Positions 1 to 11,867 are shown, counted from the stretch's first letter. The stretch: DNA of 64,000 nt from Xenorhabdus innexi (GCF_002632485.1 NZ_NIBU01000009.1:1-64000), one strand, 5' to 3'. Notes: a model not told the origin generated them from the letters alone. Program-made: numbers and translations.

Positions 1-90
1 CATTTGTGCAACCGCAGTCACAGTCATGTTGTACGGTGGTAGCAATTTAGCCAGTGCGGCAGATTTACGTTCAGGTGAAATACGTGTCAT
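1..90 (-). CDS. Partial HTH transposase-type protein (N-terminus)
   Basis: The reverse strand from 90 reads MTRISPERKSAALAKLLPPY and stays open to the window edge, giving the first 30 residues. The text resembles the N-terminal helix-turn-helix part of IS3/IS911-type transposase subunits common in Xenorhabdus and Photorhabdus. It starts about 90 bp downstream of dcuA. The rest lies outside the window, so the family and intactness cannot be judged. Confidence 0.5.
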   Translation of the reverse strand, partial: MTRISPERKSAALAKLLPPYNMTVTAVAQM

Positions 91-178
91 TTTTTTCTCC
101 ATCAGCGTTGTTAATGAGGGTGACAACTATGCTGACAGAGAGGGCCCCCCTGAAATAACAAAATATAACGCCTGAAGA

Positions 179-1480
179 TTACAGAATCATACCGCCGAAC
201 AGAAAACCGAATGTGACTGCCAGCGCAACAGCAATTGTACCCGGAATGAAAAATGGATGGTTAAAAACGAAACGTCCGATACGGGTTGTTCCGGTATCAT
301 CCATCTGTACTGCGGCAACTAAGGTTGGGTATGTCGGCAGAATGAACAGCCCGGAAACAGCAGAAAAAGAGGCAATTGCCGTCAGAGGAGTGACATGCAG
401 CGCTAATGCCATTGGCATTAATGCCTTAGCTGTTGCTGCTTGTGAATACAATAAGGCTGAACAGAAAAAGAAGATAATAGCCAGCAGCCATGGTTGTGCA
501 TGAATCAGGCTACCAGCAGTTTCTTTGATCCAGCCAAGATTAGCCTGAACAAAAGTATCCCCGAGCCACGCTACACCCAGAATACAGATACAGGCACTCA
601 TGCCCGCCTTAAAAGTACTCGAATTCAGAATAGCGTCTGTATTGACGGAACAAATAATAGTGGTGAGCGTTGCGACACTCAGCATAATAATCAGAATCGC
701 GTTAGTGGTATTCATCAGTGGTTTTTCCACTAATCCGACACTCGGGCTATTGATAACCGCATAAGTAATAATACTTATTACCCCTAATAGAAACAGCAGT
801 ACAGAGAGTTTAGCTTTTGGTTTGATATCTATTTTATGACTGCTACGCAGTTCAACTAGGCCATCAGCAAGGCGTTTTTGGTAAATAGGGTCATCAGATA
901 ATTTGGCATCGAAAAACCATGAAATAATGAACGACATCAAAATAACTGCAGCAAATGATGAGGGAATTATTACCATCAACATTTTAATATAACTAACGCC
1001 TTGCCCTTCCATAATAGAAGACATATAAACGACTGCAGCGGATATTGGTGAAGAAGTTAGCCCAATTTGTGCGGCTACGACAGCTGTTGATAATGGTCGG
1101 CATGGTTTAATACCTTGTTCTTTAGCTACTTCGGCTATTACGGGTTGCGTTGCTAAAGAGATATTCCCTGTTCCAGCCAACAGCGTCAAACAATAAGTAA
1201 CTATTGGTGCGAGGATAGTGATATATTTCGGATTTCTACGCAATAATTTCTCTGTTTGTTGAATTAGATAATCTAGCCCCCCGGCGACTTGCATAGCAGA
1301 AATAGCAGAGATTACTCCCATGATAATTGAAATAACGTCAAATGGGATACTGCCTGGTTTTACGCCAAGACTGGCAAGGATTAAAACGCCAATTCCACCA
1401 GCAAAACCAATACCGATTCCCCCTAATCTTGCCCCCAGAAAAATGGCCAGCAGAACGATAGTTAATTCCACGGCTAGCAT
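179..1480 (-). CDS. dcuA: Anaerobic C4-dicarboxylate antiporter DcuA
   Basis: Inner-membrane carrier that exchanges or takes up C4-dicarboxylates (aspartate, fumarate, malate, succinate) during anaerobic growth. The 433 residues are hydrophobic throughout and follow E. coli DcuA almost segment for segment, for example the N-terminal LAIFLGARLGGIGIGFAGG, the LLRRNPKYITILAPIVTY loop and the C-terminal LPTYPTLVAAVQMDDTGTTR. Length is normal. In E. coli dcuA directly follows aspA and shares its transcript. Here aspA is on the same strand but more than 5 kb upstream (7078-8502), separated by an island, so dcuA probably uses its own promoter in the AT-rich gap 1481-1901. DcuA is preferred over DcuB because of the residue-level similarity. 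Confidence 0.95.
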   Translation of the reverse strand: MLAVELTIVLLAIFLGARLGGIGIGFAGGIGVLILASLGVKPGSIPFDVISIIMGVISAISAMQVAGGLDYLIQQTEKLLRRNPKYITILAPIVTYCLTLLAGTGNISLATQPVIAEVAKEQGIKPCRPLSTAVVAAQIGLTSSPISAAVVYMSSIMEGQGVSYIKMLMVIIPSSFAAVILMSFIISWFFDAKLSDDPIYQKRLADGLVELRSSHKIDIKPKAKLSVLLFLLGVISIITYAVINSPSVGLVEKPLMNTTNAILIIMLSVATLTTIICSVNTDAILNSSTFKAGMSACICILGVAWLGDTFVQANLGWIKETAGSLIHAQPWLLAIIFFFCSALLYSQAATAKALMPMALALHVTPLTAIASFSAVSGLFILPTYPTLVAAVQMDDTGTTRIGRFVFNHPFFIPGTIAVALAVTFGFLFGGMIL

Positions 1481-1901
1481 ATTATGTACCCCTTGTATTT
1501 GTTATGTTGTGAAAATTTTTTGTTAAATTTTTGTGTCTTGGTAAGAAAGATGAAAATTTTTTATTATTTTTCCCGTCATCAGGATAGTTTTACTTTATAT
1601 ATGGAATTTTTATTTATCTGTTTTATAGAGATATTACATCATTAAATATTATTTTAATACAAGCTTTTTGTGTTTTTTTAAATATAAAGAACATTCTATG
1701 TTTGATATAAAAATAGTTGTAGTTAAAAAAGAGTTTCATTAAATAATGAGAGGTTATTCTAATGTGATGTTTGTGTTTTATTTGGTGTATAATATTGAAA
1801 GATATGTAATCATATTGGATTTCTATAATATGAACTATAATATAGCTCATATTAGTTTTTTTCCACTCAAATGAGAATGACCTTGAAAATAATGATTAAC
1901 A
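1481..1901. other. AT-rich intergenic stretch upstream of dcuA
   Basis: Very A+T-rich, with many poly-T and poly-A tracts and no frame with credible protein composition. The longest frame (1623-1850, minus strand) is only low-complexity Ile/Phe/Tyr text. It is the likely site of the dcuA promoter and is the left junction of the island that separates dcuA from aspA. Confidence 0.5.
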
Positions 1902-2813
1902 TTAATTGATAATTTTGCCAAAAACAGCTAAGGAAATGGGAACAGTAATAACCGAAAGTATTGTACTTAACATTACGGAGAAAGCTGCTTTTTCAGGGTG
2001 TAAATTAAGATTGCTTGCAATAACAACTACATTACCAGCCATAGGAGTGGCTAACATTAATGCTATTACAACTAGTAAGTCATTAGGAACTGCAATGATA
2101 TAATAAAAGAGTGATATTCCAGCAGTAGGATATATTATGTGCTTCCATAAGATGGAGAAAAAAGAAAATTTCCAATCAATCTCTATCTTATTAAAAGACG
2201 ATAGAGTGATTCCAATAACCATCATACCAAGAATACTATAAGCACCTTTGAAATTCTCTAGTGTGGAAATCAGAATGGAGTTTAATATTATATCACTGCC
2301 TTTGAAAAATACACCTAAAATTGCAGAATAAATGATTGGTAATTTAGTGATTTTTATTAGACATTCTTTTGTTGTTAAATGTCCTTTGGCTGTAATAAAA
2401 TAACCTACTGTAAATTCATATAGATTGATACCTATTATGATGAATATAGTGATAGCTATTTGGTTGGGATTAAAAATAGCAAAAGCTATAGGCAATGCAA
2501 AATAACCCGTATTACCTGTTCCTCCCGCAAATCCAAAGAGATTGGCTTTATTACAATCCCATAATTTTTTCCCTATTGAAAAAGCGATGAATGCAGAAAG
2601 TGATGCTATTAAAAAACTTGCAATTGAATATGAAAAATATGTTAAATTTGAAGGTGACTGTATTATTGAAATAAAAATAACAACAGGGGAAATAATGTAT
2701 ATTAACAATGATGAGATATCTTTTGTTTTTAAATCCAATTTTTTACCAATAAAAAAACCTAATAATGTAATAAATATTAACAGTAATACTCTAAGTGTAA
2801 TTTCAAAAAACAT
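1902..2813 (-). CDS. AEC-family (auxin efflux carrier-like) membrane transporter
   Basis: Membrane permease of 303 aa with about ten hydrophobic segments in two halves. The first half ends in the glycine-rich GFAGGTGNTGYFALPIA stretch and the second carries ATPMAGNVVVIASNLN, both characteristic of AEC-family carriers, which move small organic acids or amino-acid-like anions. Substrate cannot be deduced. The gene ends 56 bp downstream of the oxygenase gene (2870-3772) on the same strand, so the two probably form one transcript and the carrier may move the substrate or product of that enzyme. Base composition is clearly AT-richer than dcuA or aspA, suggesting transfer. Confidence 0.85.
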   Translation of the reverse strand: MFFEITLRVLLLIFITLLGFFIGKKLDLKTKDISSLLIYIISPVVIFISIIQSPSNLTYFSYSIASFLIASLSAFIAFSIGKKLWDCNKANLFGFAGGTGNTGYFALPIAFAIFNPNQIAITIFIIIGINLYEFTVGYFITAKGHLTTKECLIKITKLPIIYSAILGVFFKGSDIILNSILISTLENFKGAYSILGMMVIGITLSSFNKIEIDWKFSFFSILWKHIIYPTAGISLFYYIIAVPNDLLVVIALMLATPMAGNVVVIASNLNLHPEKAAFSVMLSTILSVITVPISLAVFGKIIN

Positions 2814-2869
2814 AAATCACCCGAAATTTTATAAGATATTAAGCCTACAATATTAGTAGGCTTATAGCT

Positions 2870-3772
2870 TCAGAAAGTCAATTCTAGCATAGTCGCTGTT
2901 GGAATTATGGATGAACCATAACACCGTTGAAGCCAGCGCTCACCTTTGACTTCTCCCCTACCATGAACGCATCTTAAGTTATTGAAAACAACAAGATCTC
3001 CAGGAGTCCATTCTTGAATGAAAACGACTTTTTCAATGGCGTCATGTAAGCTAGCTAATGCTTTTCGCGCTCTTTCGTTTATACCGACTGTATTATGAAA
3101 TGCTACTTTCATCTCATAAACTCCATCAATACGATCTAGAACAGATGTATTAACCTTCTTTAAATTAACATTAAATGTAGCGGGAGCAGTATGAACATAT
3201 AACTTACTCATTAATGTTTCTATTTCATCGTTAGAGATTTTTTCTAGGGCTTCACTAAGTGAGGCTAATTTTGTGCCTGTTTTATATTTATCAGCCAGAC
3301 ACATTAATGATAATGTTTGTGGTCTAAGGTTTCTATTTAAATAGGCTGCATCAGTATGATAGTCAAATTCTACTGTCCCATTACTGGATGGTATATTCTC
3401 TTTAGATTTAACAGGAACAATTTCGTGGACAAGCGCTCCATCTTTTTCTTCTTTGTATGAGAACGGATTGAAACCTAATGCGTTACTTATTCCGAGAATA
3501 CTAAGCTCTGAGATAATTCCTTTTTCTTTTGAAACAGCTCCATCAGTTGGTATGGCAGGTATATTTTTATCTATAGGAATATTAGATAATTGTACATATC
3601 CTTTTCCGTAATTAATTTCATCGCGAATTTCTTGAATGTTAGGTAAGAATTTTTCAGAAATTTTTTTGCTATTAATTATTAATTCTTTACTTATCTCTTT
3701 TTTGTTTTCAATTATTCCGTAAAGTTCACTTTGCCATAATTCACATGTTTCACGAGGTATTGTTATCTTCAC
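2870..3772 (-). CDS. Fe(II)/2-oxoglutarate-dependent oxygenase (TauD/clavaminate-synthase-like)
   Basis: Predicted non-haem iron oxygenase of 300 aa. The iron-binding facial triad is readable: HTD at His139/Asp141 (in DYHTDAAY) and His270 in NNLRCVHGRGE. Arg283 (LQRCY) sits where the 2-oxoglutarate carboxylate is bound, and WTPGDLVVFNN precedes the distal His as in TauD, AsnO and VioC relatives. Having Asp rather than Gly in the HxD motif argues for hydroxylation or desaturation, not halogenation. Relatives often hydroxylate free amino acids; that substrate class is an inference. It is the first gene of a likely two-gene unit with the AEC carrier. AT-rich and located between aspA and IS debris, consistent with acquisition. 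Confidence 0.8.
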   Translation of the reverse strand: MKITIPRETCELWQSELYGIIENKKEISKELIINSKKISEKFLPNIQEIRDEINYGKGYVQLSNIPIDKNIPAIPTDGAVSKEKGIISELSILGISNALGFNPFSYKEEKDGALVHEIVPVKSKENIPSSNGTVEFDYHTDAAYLNRNLRPQTLSLMCLADKYKTGTKLASLSEALEKISNDEIETLMSKLYVHTAPATFNVNLKKVNTSVLDRIDGVYEMKVAFHNTVGINERARKALASLHDAIEKVVFIQEWTPGDLVVFNNLRCVHGRGEVKGERWLQRCYGSSIIPTATMLELTF

Positions 3773-4041
3773 TGAATCATCCTTCTTGTTAATATATTTT
3801 ATTCGTATTTGTTTTTTTATAATACAATAAATATTGTTTCTTTAAAATGAAAAATAACAGATGGTGTATAATAATTTTTATTATGAAAATTTAAATAATA
3901 TTGTTTAATTTGCACCTCTTAATTTTAACGTGATTTGATTATTTTCTACATGAAATGTTTTTTATTGTTAATTGTTATGTACTGCTGAATTAGCACGTTA
4001 AATACAATCGGGGTTATGTATTAAATGATTAGATGTTAGTG

Positions 4042-4404
4042 TTAAAAATAATGTTCACGTCCAATAAAAGTGCCTATCACTTTATCGTGCATTTCCACCG
4101 ATTTTGAATAACCCTGGATTTTTCTATTCAACCTTTTTATTCGGGTACGGTGCGTTAAGTTCATTCTCTCTATAAGCTGAGTAAACGTCTTTCCAGCCAA
4201 GTGTTTTTCCTCGAAAAGACTGTCATAAGCCGCATAGTTATCTGTGCAGTAAAATCGAATATTAAAAGGGGATAAGAGGGCAAGCAGCTTGTCTAATGTG
4301 TTTCTACTGCGATCGCCAAAAACGTGGGCCATTATTCGCTTCAGGCGGGGTTCCCAGCATACCAAAGCCAGCGTTGATGTTGCTTGTTCCCCACAAACGA
4401 CCAT
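4042..4404 (-). pseudogene. IS1-family transposase (InsB) remnant, frameshifted and truncated
   Basis: The last 100 or so residues match the C-terminal half of IS1 InsB (AHVFGDRS, FYCTDNYAAY, GYSKSVEMHDKVIGTF). Immediately upstream the protein continues only in another frame as DEQWSFVGNKQHQRWLWYA, so there is a frameshift near 4370. Before that the InsB text stops and unrelated sequence follows. No inverted repeats of an intact IS1 were found. Dead remnant. Confidence 0.8.
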
Positions 4405-5653
4405 TGCTCATCTGTAGCGGTCAAGCACGGTGATTCACAGACGATTGGACGGCACGCCAAAATTAAGGTAAACAATATCACAAACTGCATTCAGATCATC
4501 AACTGGCTCTGTTTTGAGATACCTCGCTACTTGCAGCTGTCTCTTGGTCACATTTTAGAGATCAAGAGACTTGGCCAGTAAATAACCTTCAACGAGGGTC
4601 TGTAGCATAAACCAGCCTTCCCACAGCCTTTCCCACCCAACGCGACCGTTACGTTTCGAATCATACCAGCCAGCGAGTTTACCCAGACTGATATAGGCCC
4701 AGTAGAGGCTTGAGGCTGTTTTAGGGGGCTTTGCCTTCTCCTGCTTCGACCAGAGTAACCTCCACGCCAGTGGACTCAGGAGCGTTTCACAACTTTGCTG
4801 TTCCGCTTCTTTCCTGTTCAAGCCAAGATAGCGCAGTTGATGGAGCCGTACGGCGATAAACGCGAGTATGACAACCATTTTTTCTAGGTTATCCTTACTT
4901 TGCATTCGCAACCCTTCAACCTGCGTCCCGCTGCTTTTCCACGCCTTGTGGAACTCCTCAATCAGCCAGCGTTTTTCATAGTAATCCAGTATCCGTTTGG
5001 CCTCTTCCTGATTGTGCACGGGTTCTGACGTCAGCAGGTGCCAACAAAGGGCTTTATCATGGCTGATTTCCTGACAGGACACCTAGTACAGCGCGATCGA
5101 CGCGCCGGGTTTTTGAACCGGCCTTTTGACGGTCACAGGGGCATAACGGACTTCACAAATAGCCTCGCGCGCCTTGCGATCACCACGCTGGGCAACGTGA
5201 ACCCTTCTTTCTCCCGCAGGCTGTAAAGCCTCGTTAAAGGTGTACAACGTTTCTTCACTTTCTTCCAGACGGCGGTCTTGCATTGAGCGGATAACAAAAC
5301 GATGTTGATTCATGACCTTATAGGTCAGATATTCAATGACATCTGACTCACGATCACAGACGCTAATGACCTTCGCCCTATCGGGACCCAGACGGGCTGC
5401 CATTGCCCGTGAAGACACTTCCCACTTATGGCTTTCTTTTTCCTTATAAGCGCGGCTATGACGTTGTTTTTTGTTGCTATAATCCCTGATTTCTCTCACC
5501 CAGCGTTTTTGCTCAATCACCCCAACAACGTGTTGTTGACCCGGCGAAAAAAGCAGGACTGAGTGCGCCAGCATCCCCGTGGGTTTTGGGTGGGAAGAGG
5601 TATACCCCATCTCATCCCTGACGGTCTCGTGCGTGAAACTCAGTGTGGTGGTA

Positions 5654-6563
5654 TAGCAGAATCAATATAATCAGACATAGGTTACATGCTCTGTAAACAG
5701 TTCATCAAGAGAATATCGTTCTCGCCTTCTTATCGCTTTTGTTTCCGACCATTTGTTTTCGATAGGATTTAAATCTGGGCTGTAAGGGGGAAACCATTCT
5801 AACTGGCACCCGTGATCGGCTATCGCTTGTAACGTATCACACCGTTTATGGAAAGAGGTATTATCCATCACAATCACGGCACCCTTTGGGATCTTCGGCA
5901 ACAAACCTTGTGTCATCCAGGCATGAAACACATTCGCATTAATGTTTCCGGCAAACAAACTTAAGGTCACAAAGGTATTTTTAATGATGGCACCAATGGC
6001 ATTAATGCGACCTTTGTGCTGCCAGTCATGTAAACCAAAACAGCGCGTCCCTTTTAACGAATAACCATGCGTACGTGGCATGGACTGCTCAAAGCCGCTT
6101 TCGTCCAGATAAACAATCGGTTTGCCCGCCTGCTCATGATGGCGGATACGCTCACTAAATACCTGACGCGCGTGTTCGTCAGCGGCGGGGTGTTTTAGTG
6201 TTTTTTTTGGCGGTTATTCTGAGTTGTTTCAAGGCGTAATGGATGGCGGATTGTGAGACCCCCAGATGTTTTGCTCTTTCCCATTGATAATCATCGGGAT
6301 AACTGTTGACATCGGCGAGCAGTGTCTCGTCACTGATTTTTGTGGGAGCTTTATCACGTGTCATACAGGGCTCTATTTTGTTGCACCACCGAAATAGGGT
6401 GCGGATAGAGACCTCAAAGTGGTCGCTTGTTTGCTCGAAGGTCAACGCATGTTTGTCTTTGTATGCCAGTACTCTTTTTCGAAAATCCAGACTGTAACCC
6501 ATCTCAATTCCGCCTTGTTATTATCAGTCACAGACATTATGCCATAGTGTTGTGATTCTGCTA
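5654..6563 (-). mobile_element. IS630-family element inserted in the IS50-like transposase
   Basis: Both ends carry the inverted repeat TAGCAGAATCA, flanked by the TA duplication typical of the IS630/Tc1 group (5652-5653 and 6564-6565). It contains two minus-strand frames that together form one IS630 transposase. The boundaries are supported by the fact that excising them plus one TA rebuilds an uninterrupted host frame. Confidence 0.85.
5671..6502 (-). pseudogene. IS630-family transposase split in two frames
   Basis: Frame A (6179-6502, 107 aa, MGYSLDFRKRVLAYKDKH) is the helix-turn-helix half with SQSAIHYALKQL. Frame B (ending 5671) is the DDE half: PIVYLDESGFEQSMPRTHGY, IVMDNTSFHK, and FPPYSPDLNPIENKWS with its Asp/Glu. 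The shift lies at a run of eight A bases near 6199. With seven A bases the reading would be continuous through KKTLKHPAADEHARQVF, which fits family members, so a one-base insertion is the simplest explanation. Programmed frameshifting at the A-run is the alternative; some IS630 elements use two frames. Confidence 0.8.
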
Positions 6564-6992
6564 TATCTTCCAGTGCGAGCAGGCAATTATAGGATTTGTC
6601 CTGCTCCGCCGTGGCAGCAAAGCCCGCCTCTGCTATCGACCCAGCGTCAATATTTCCATTACGAATAAAGCGGTAAGCCGCTTCAATATCGGCCGGTGTT
6701 TTTAGCGATTGCACAATCGATTGTCCTATATGATTAGCGAGCGATGATGTGAACTTAACCAAGCGTTTTGTCCGTCGGTGCTCGCCCAGATCCGCCTGGG
6801 AGAATGTGTCTTTTGCCCATTGTTCCGCATCCGTTAAAAACATGCCAGCTTACCTTAATTTATGGTTTTGTCCTGAGAGCTATCATTTAGGCAAACGTTC
6901 CAAAAATCCCTCAATTTTTATTGAAGGATTTGTGTATAAGAGACAGCTACTTGCAGCGGGGGTGTTCATTGTGTTAATCCAAGTAATGGCTT

Positions 6993-7030
6993 AAAAAGGC
7001 ACGCTTCCGGTTGGAATAGCGTGCCTTAAA
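6993..7030 (-). terminator. Rho-independent terminator downstream of aspA
   Basis: Nine-base stem AAGGCACGC (6996-7004) / GCGTGCCTT (7019-7027) with A and T tracts on both sides. It lies about 50 bp after the aspA stop. It is the original or present 3' end of the aspA transcript and separates it from the IS cluster. Confidence 0.75.
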
Positions 7031-7077
7031 AATTAAGACGAACTCGTTATTATAATCACTTACTTACTCATGAATAG

Positions 7078-8502
7078 TTAGTCTTCAAAACGTTTTGCTT
7101 TATAAGTTGGATTTTTCAGGTTCTCAACAGAGAAAATATCATCTAATTCCGTTTCTGTCAGCAGACCACGCTCCAGAACAACTTCCCGGACGCTTTTACC
7201 GGTTTCTGCACAGATCTTACCTACGATATCGCCATTATGGTGACCGATGAATGGGTTCAGGTAGGTTACGATACCAATAGAGTTAAAGACAAAGCTTTCA
7301 CATACTTCTTTATTGGCTGTAATACCGTTAACGCATTTTTCAACCAGATTACGACACGCGTTGCTCAGGATCGTAATGGATTCAAACATCGCCTGACCAA
7401 TAGCAGGTTCCATAACGTTCAGCTGCAACTGACCAGCTTCTGCTGCCATAGTGATGCAGGTATCGTTACCGATAACTTTAAAGCAGACCTGATTCACAAC
7501 TTCTGGAACAACCGGATTCACTTTGGCTGGCATGATGGAAGAGCCTGCCTGCAATTCCGGCAGATTGATTTCGTTCAGACCAGCCCGCGGGCCGGAAGAT
7601 AGCAGACGCAGGTCATTACAGATTTTAGACATCTTAACAGCCAGACGTTTCAGGGCGCTGTGAACCATAACATAAGCACCACAGTCAGAAGTTGCTTCAA
7701 TCAAATCTTCTGCTGGTATACAAGGCAAGCCGGTTACTTCTGCCAGTTTTTCAACTGCCAGTTTCTGATAACCCGGTGCTGTGTTCAGGCCGGTACCGAT
7801 AGCGGTTGCCCCAAGGTTCACTTCCAACAGCAATTCTGCGGTACGGGTGATACTTTTAATTTCTTCTTTTAATAACATGGCGAAAGCACGGAATTCCTGA
7901 CCCAGAGTCATAGGTACCGCGTCTTGCAATTGAGTACGACCCATTTTCAGGATATCGTCGAACTCGATACCTTTTTTGTCGAAGCCCGCTTTTAATAATT
8001 CGATTGAATCGATCAACTTCATGATTGAGTTGTAAACAGCAATGCGGAAACCGGTAGGGTAGGCATCGTTAGTTGACTGACTCTTGTTCAGATGGTCATT
8101 CGGGTTCAGATGCTCATATTCGCCTTTTTGGTGACCCATCAATTCAAGACCGATATTTGCCAGTACCTCATTCGTATTCATGTTCAGCGAGGTACCTGCA
8201 CCACCCTGAAAGACATCAACAGGGAACTGATCCATACATTTGCCAGTGTTAAGCAGCTCATCACATGCTTTAACAATAACATCGGCAATTTTGCCGGGAA
8301 TGGTATGGAGTTCTTTGTTTGCCAGTGCTGCCGCTTTCTTCACCATGACCATGCCGCGAATGAATTCAGGAACGTCATTGATGGAACGGTCACTAATATA
8401 GAAGTTTTCAATCGCACGTAGAGTGTGAATACCGTAATAGGCTTCAGCAGGGACTTCACGTTTACCTAACAGGTCTTCTTCGATACGAATGTTGTTTGAC
8501 AT
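7078..8502 (-). CDS. aspA: Aspartate ammonia-lyase (aspartase)
   Basis: Cytosolic enzyme that deaminates L-aspartate to fumarate and ammonia, feeding fumarate respiration and succinate exchange. The 474 residues are full length. The fumarase/aspartase signature [11 protein letters not shown] lies near residues 315-325, and [17 protein letters not shown] and [17 protein letters not shown] supply active-site segments. The start [13 protein letters not shown] agrees with the family. The normal downstream partner dcuA is displaced by more than 5 kb. A CRP-type site lies upstream at 8692-8707. Confidence 0.98.
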   Translation of the reverse strand: MSNNIRIEEDLLGKREVPAEAYYGIHTLRAIENFYISDRSINDVPEFIRGMVMVKKAAALANKELHTIPGKIADVIVKACDELLNTGKCMDQFPVDVFQGGAGTSLNMNTNEVLANIGLELMGHQKGEYEHLNPNDHLNKSQSTNDAYPTGFRIAVYNSIMKLIDSIELLKAGFDKKGIEFDDILKMGRTQLQDAVPMTLGQEFRAFAMLLKEEIKSITRTAELLLEVNLGATAIGTGLNTAPGYQKLAVEKLAEVTGLPCIPAEDLIEATSDCGAYVMVHSALKRLAVKMSKICNDLRLLSSGPRAGLNEINLPELQAGSSIMPAKVNPVVPEVVNQVCFKVIGNDTCITMAAEAGQLQLNVMEPAIGQAMFESITILSNACRNLVEKCVNGITANKEVCESFVFNSIGIVTYLNPFIGHHNGDIVGKICAETGKSVREVVLERGLLTETELDDIFSVENLKNPTYKAKRFED

Positions 8503-8691
8503 GAGAACCTTCTTAAATTGGATACGTTTTACTGTTTGTTATATGTTTGTTGAGATAATGTTGCCGACAGCAATTGCTGTGATATTAGGTGATTACCACG
8601 AAATTGCTGGCGCGATCATATGTGGATTTGTCAGAAATGCCTTGAACCTGGATCACTTTATAGTACGATTTTACTAATGAAATGACATATG

Positions 8692-8707
8692 TGTGACTGA
8701 GGTCACG
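8692..8707 (-). promoter_or_regulatory. Candidate CRP-binding site upstream of aspA
   Basis: TGTGA-CTGAGG-TCACG fits the TGTGA-N6-TCACA consensus at nine of ten positions. It lies about 190 bp before the aspA start in the divergent aspA/fxsA region; E. coli aspA is known to be CRP- and FNR-dependent. The distance is larger than usual unless the transcription start is also far upstream. Confidence 0.55.
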
Positions 8708-9015
8708 GTTACTCAGGGAAAAAGTCAAATGTCCTAAGTATTGAAAACCGTTATTGTTATCCCCATATATGTTATCCATACAAGCTAGTCATCTATAGAT
8801 GTTGCTATCAATGAGCAGGGTTATAAACGCTATCTGTGGTAATAAAAATGCGTTGGTTGTATACACTGCGCCTAAAGCAGGTGAGAATACCAGCTTATAT
8901 CCTTCATCTTTCAGGTGCCTCATTTTAGGCTACCTCATTTTAAGTTGCTTCAACTTAATTTGTTTCAACTTAACTTTTTTCAACTTTCTATATTCTTCAA
9001 TTACAGGAGAACAAC

Positions 9016-9528
9016 GTGCGCTGGTTTCCTCTTATCCTGATCTGTTTGCTGGTTTATATCGAGTCAGTTCTGTTTGTCCGCATCGCGTCTGAAGTCGGTG
9101 TTTTACTAACGCTGTTACTGGTCGTTCTGACTTCCTGTGTTGGTATTTCTCTGGTACGTAATCAGGGCATAAAGAACTTTATGTCAATGCAGCAGAAAAT
9201 TGCTGCCGGAGAAAGCCCCGCTGAAGAAGCAATCAAAAGTGTGTCTTTGGTCATGGCGGGTTTCCTGTTAATACTTCCCGGCTTTTTTACCGATTTTCTC
9301 GGACTGTTATTGTTGTTATCACCTGTACAAAAATTACTGACAGCAAAATTACTGCCTCATCTGACTTTTTACCGCCCGAATGTTCGTGGAGGATATGGGC
9401 AGGATAGTAACCGTGGTCAGACCTTTGAAGGAGAGTATGAGCGCAGACAGGATGATGCTTCTTACACCATTACTCAGGATGATCAAAAAAATCAGGATGA
9501 GCATGATAATGGTCATAATAAGAAATAA
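9016..9528 (+). CDS. fxsA: FxsA membrane protein
   Basis: Inner-membrane protein of 170 aa. E. coli FxsA overproduction relieves exclusion of phage T7 by the F plasmid; its normal role is unclear. It has four hydrophobic stretches (about residues 3-22, 27-45, 76-95 and 97-107) and the conserved core GISLVRNQG and GFLLILPGFFTDFLG. The tail is polar, rich in Asp, Gln and Asn. The start is GTG at 9016, 6-7 nt after AGGAG. The aspA-fxsA-groES order is the same as in E. coli. Confidence 0.93.
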   Translation: MRWFPLILICLLVYIESVLFVRIASEVGVLLTLLLVVLTSCVGISLVRNQGIKNFMSMQQKIAAGESPAEEAIKSVSLVMAGFLLILPGFFTDFLGLLLLLSPVQKLLTAKLLPHLTFYRPNVRGGYGQDSNRGQTFEGEYERRQDDASYTITQDDQKNQDEHDNGHNKK

Positions 9529-9595
9529 CTTCAGCTCATATTGTCTGAGATCATCACAGGTAAATAAAAAAGTGAAATATTTTTTGCTATCCCCC

Positions 9596-9622
9596 CTTGA
9601 AGTACGGCCTATAAGCCCCAAC
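9596..9622 (+). promoter_or_regulatory. Sigma-32 heat-shock promoter of groESL
   Basis: -35 CTTGAA at 9596-9601, a 14-bp spacer, and -10 CCCCAAC at 9616-9622 match the sigma-32 consensus (CTTGAA, 13-15 bp, CCCCAT). It lies about 85 bp upstream of groES. No CIRCE repeat is present. Confidence 0.85.
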
Positions 9623-9628
9623 TTGTAG

Positions 9629-10000
<372 letters not shown>

Positions 10001-10043
10001 TTGAAAATCTTACGCTTAGATCTTCTTAACTGAACGAATTTAA

Positions 10044-11702
<1,659 letters not shown>

Positions 11703-11752
11703 TGCTGTTCACCCTGATGATGGAATTTTCCGTCTATTAGGTAAAGACTTTG

Positions 11753-11784
11753 AAGGCGGGCAGATTTTTCTGCTCGCCTTTTTA
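11753..11784 (+). terminator. groESL transcription terminator
   Basis: Stem AAGGCGGGCAG / CTGCTCGCCTT with a short T-rich loop, followed by TTTTT. Located 50 bp after the groEL stop. Confidence 0.85.
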
Positions 11785-11867
11785 CTTTCTTCTGTTAATA
11801 GAATACAAAAGATTAAATTTATCGATCGTAATCGAAATAAACATAATCAACGAGGGAGAGGAAAGAC

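Larger units (their letters stand above)
4555..6843 (-). pseudogene. IS50-like (Tn5-type) transposase, disrupted
   Basis: The N-terminus (from 6843, MFLTDAEQWAKDTFSQADLG) runs to LLALED, where the IS630-type element is inserted. The protein resumes at about 5650 as TTTLSFTHETVRDEMGYTSS and continues through SVCDRESDV (second catalytic Asp) to SIALY, where an in-frame TAG at 5083-5085 interrupts it. After the stop it continues in the same frame with WLIEEFHKAWKSSGT (catalytic Glu) to the end at 4555. Removing the inserted element and one TA restores Glu-Asp-Thr-Thr-Thr without a frame break. So the gene took two separate hits, a nonsense mutation and an insertion, and is not functional. Confidence 0.9.
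4537..6946 (-). mobile_element. IS50-like insertion sequence (IS4 family), interrupted by an IS630-type element
   Basis: The left end reads CTGTCTCTTGGTCA and the right end is the complement of CTGTCTCTTATACACAAAT, closely matching the inside and outside ends of Tn5/IS50. The element is flanked by the 10-bp direct repeat CTACTTGCAG at 4527-4536 and 6947-6956; IS50-type elements usually make 9 bp, so one base may be shared with the end. It contains one transposase gene on the minus strand, broken twice (see the transposase entry), and a complete second element at 5654-6563. Confidence 0.85.

Noticed and set aside
1623-1850. 75-aa minus-strand frame upstream of dcuA
   Set aside because: Low-complexity Ile/Tyr/Phe text that follows from extreme AT content; no ribosome site or recognisable feature.
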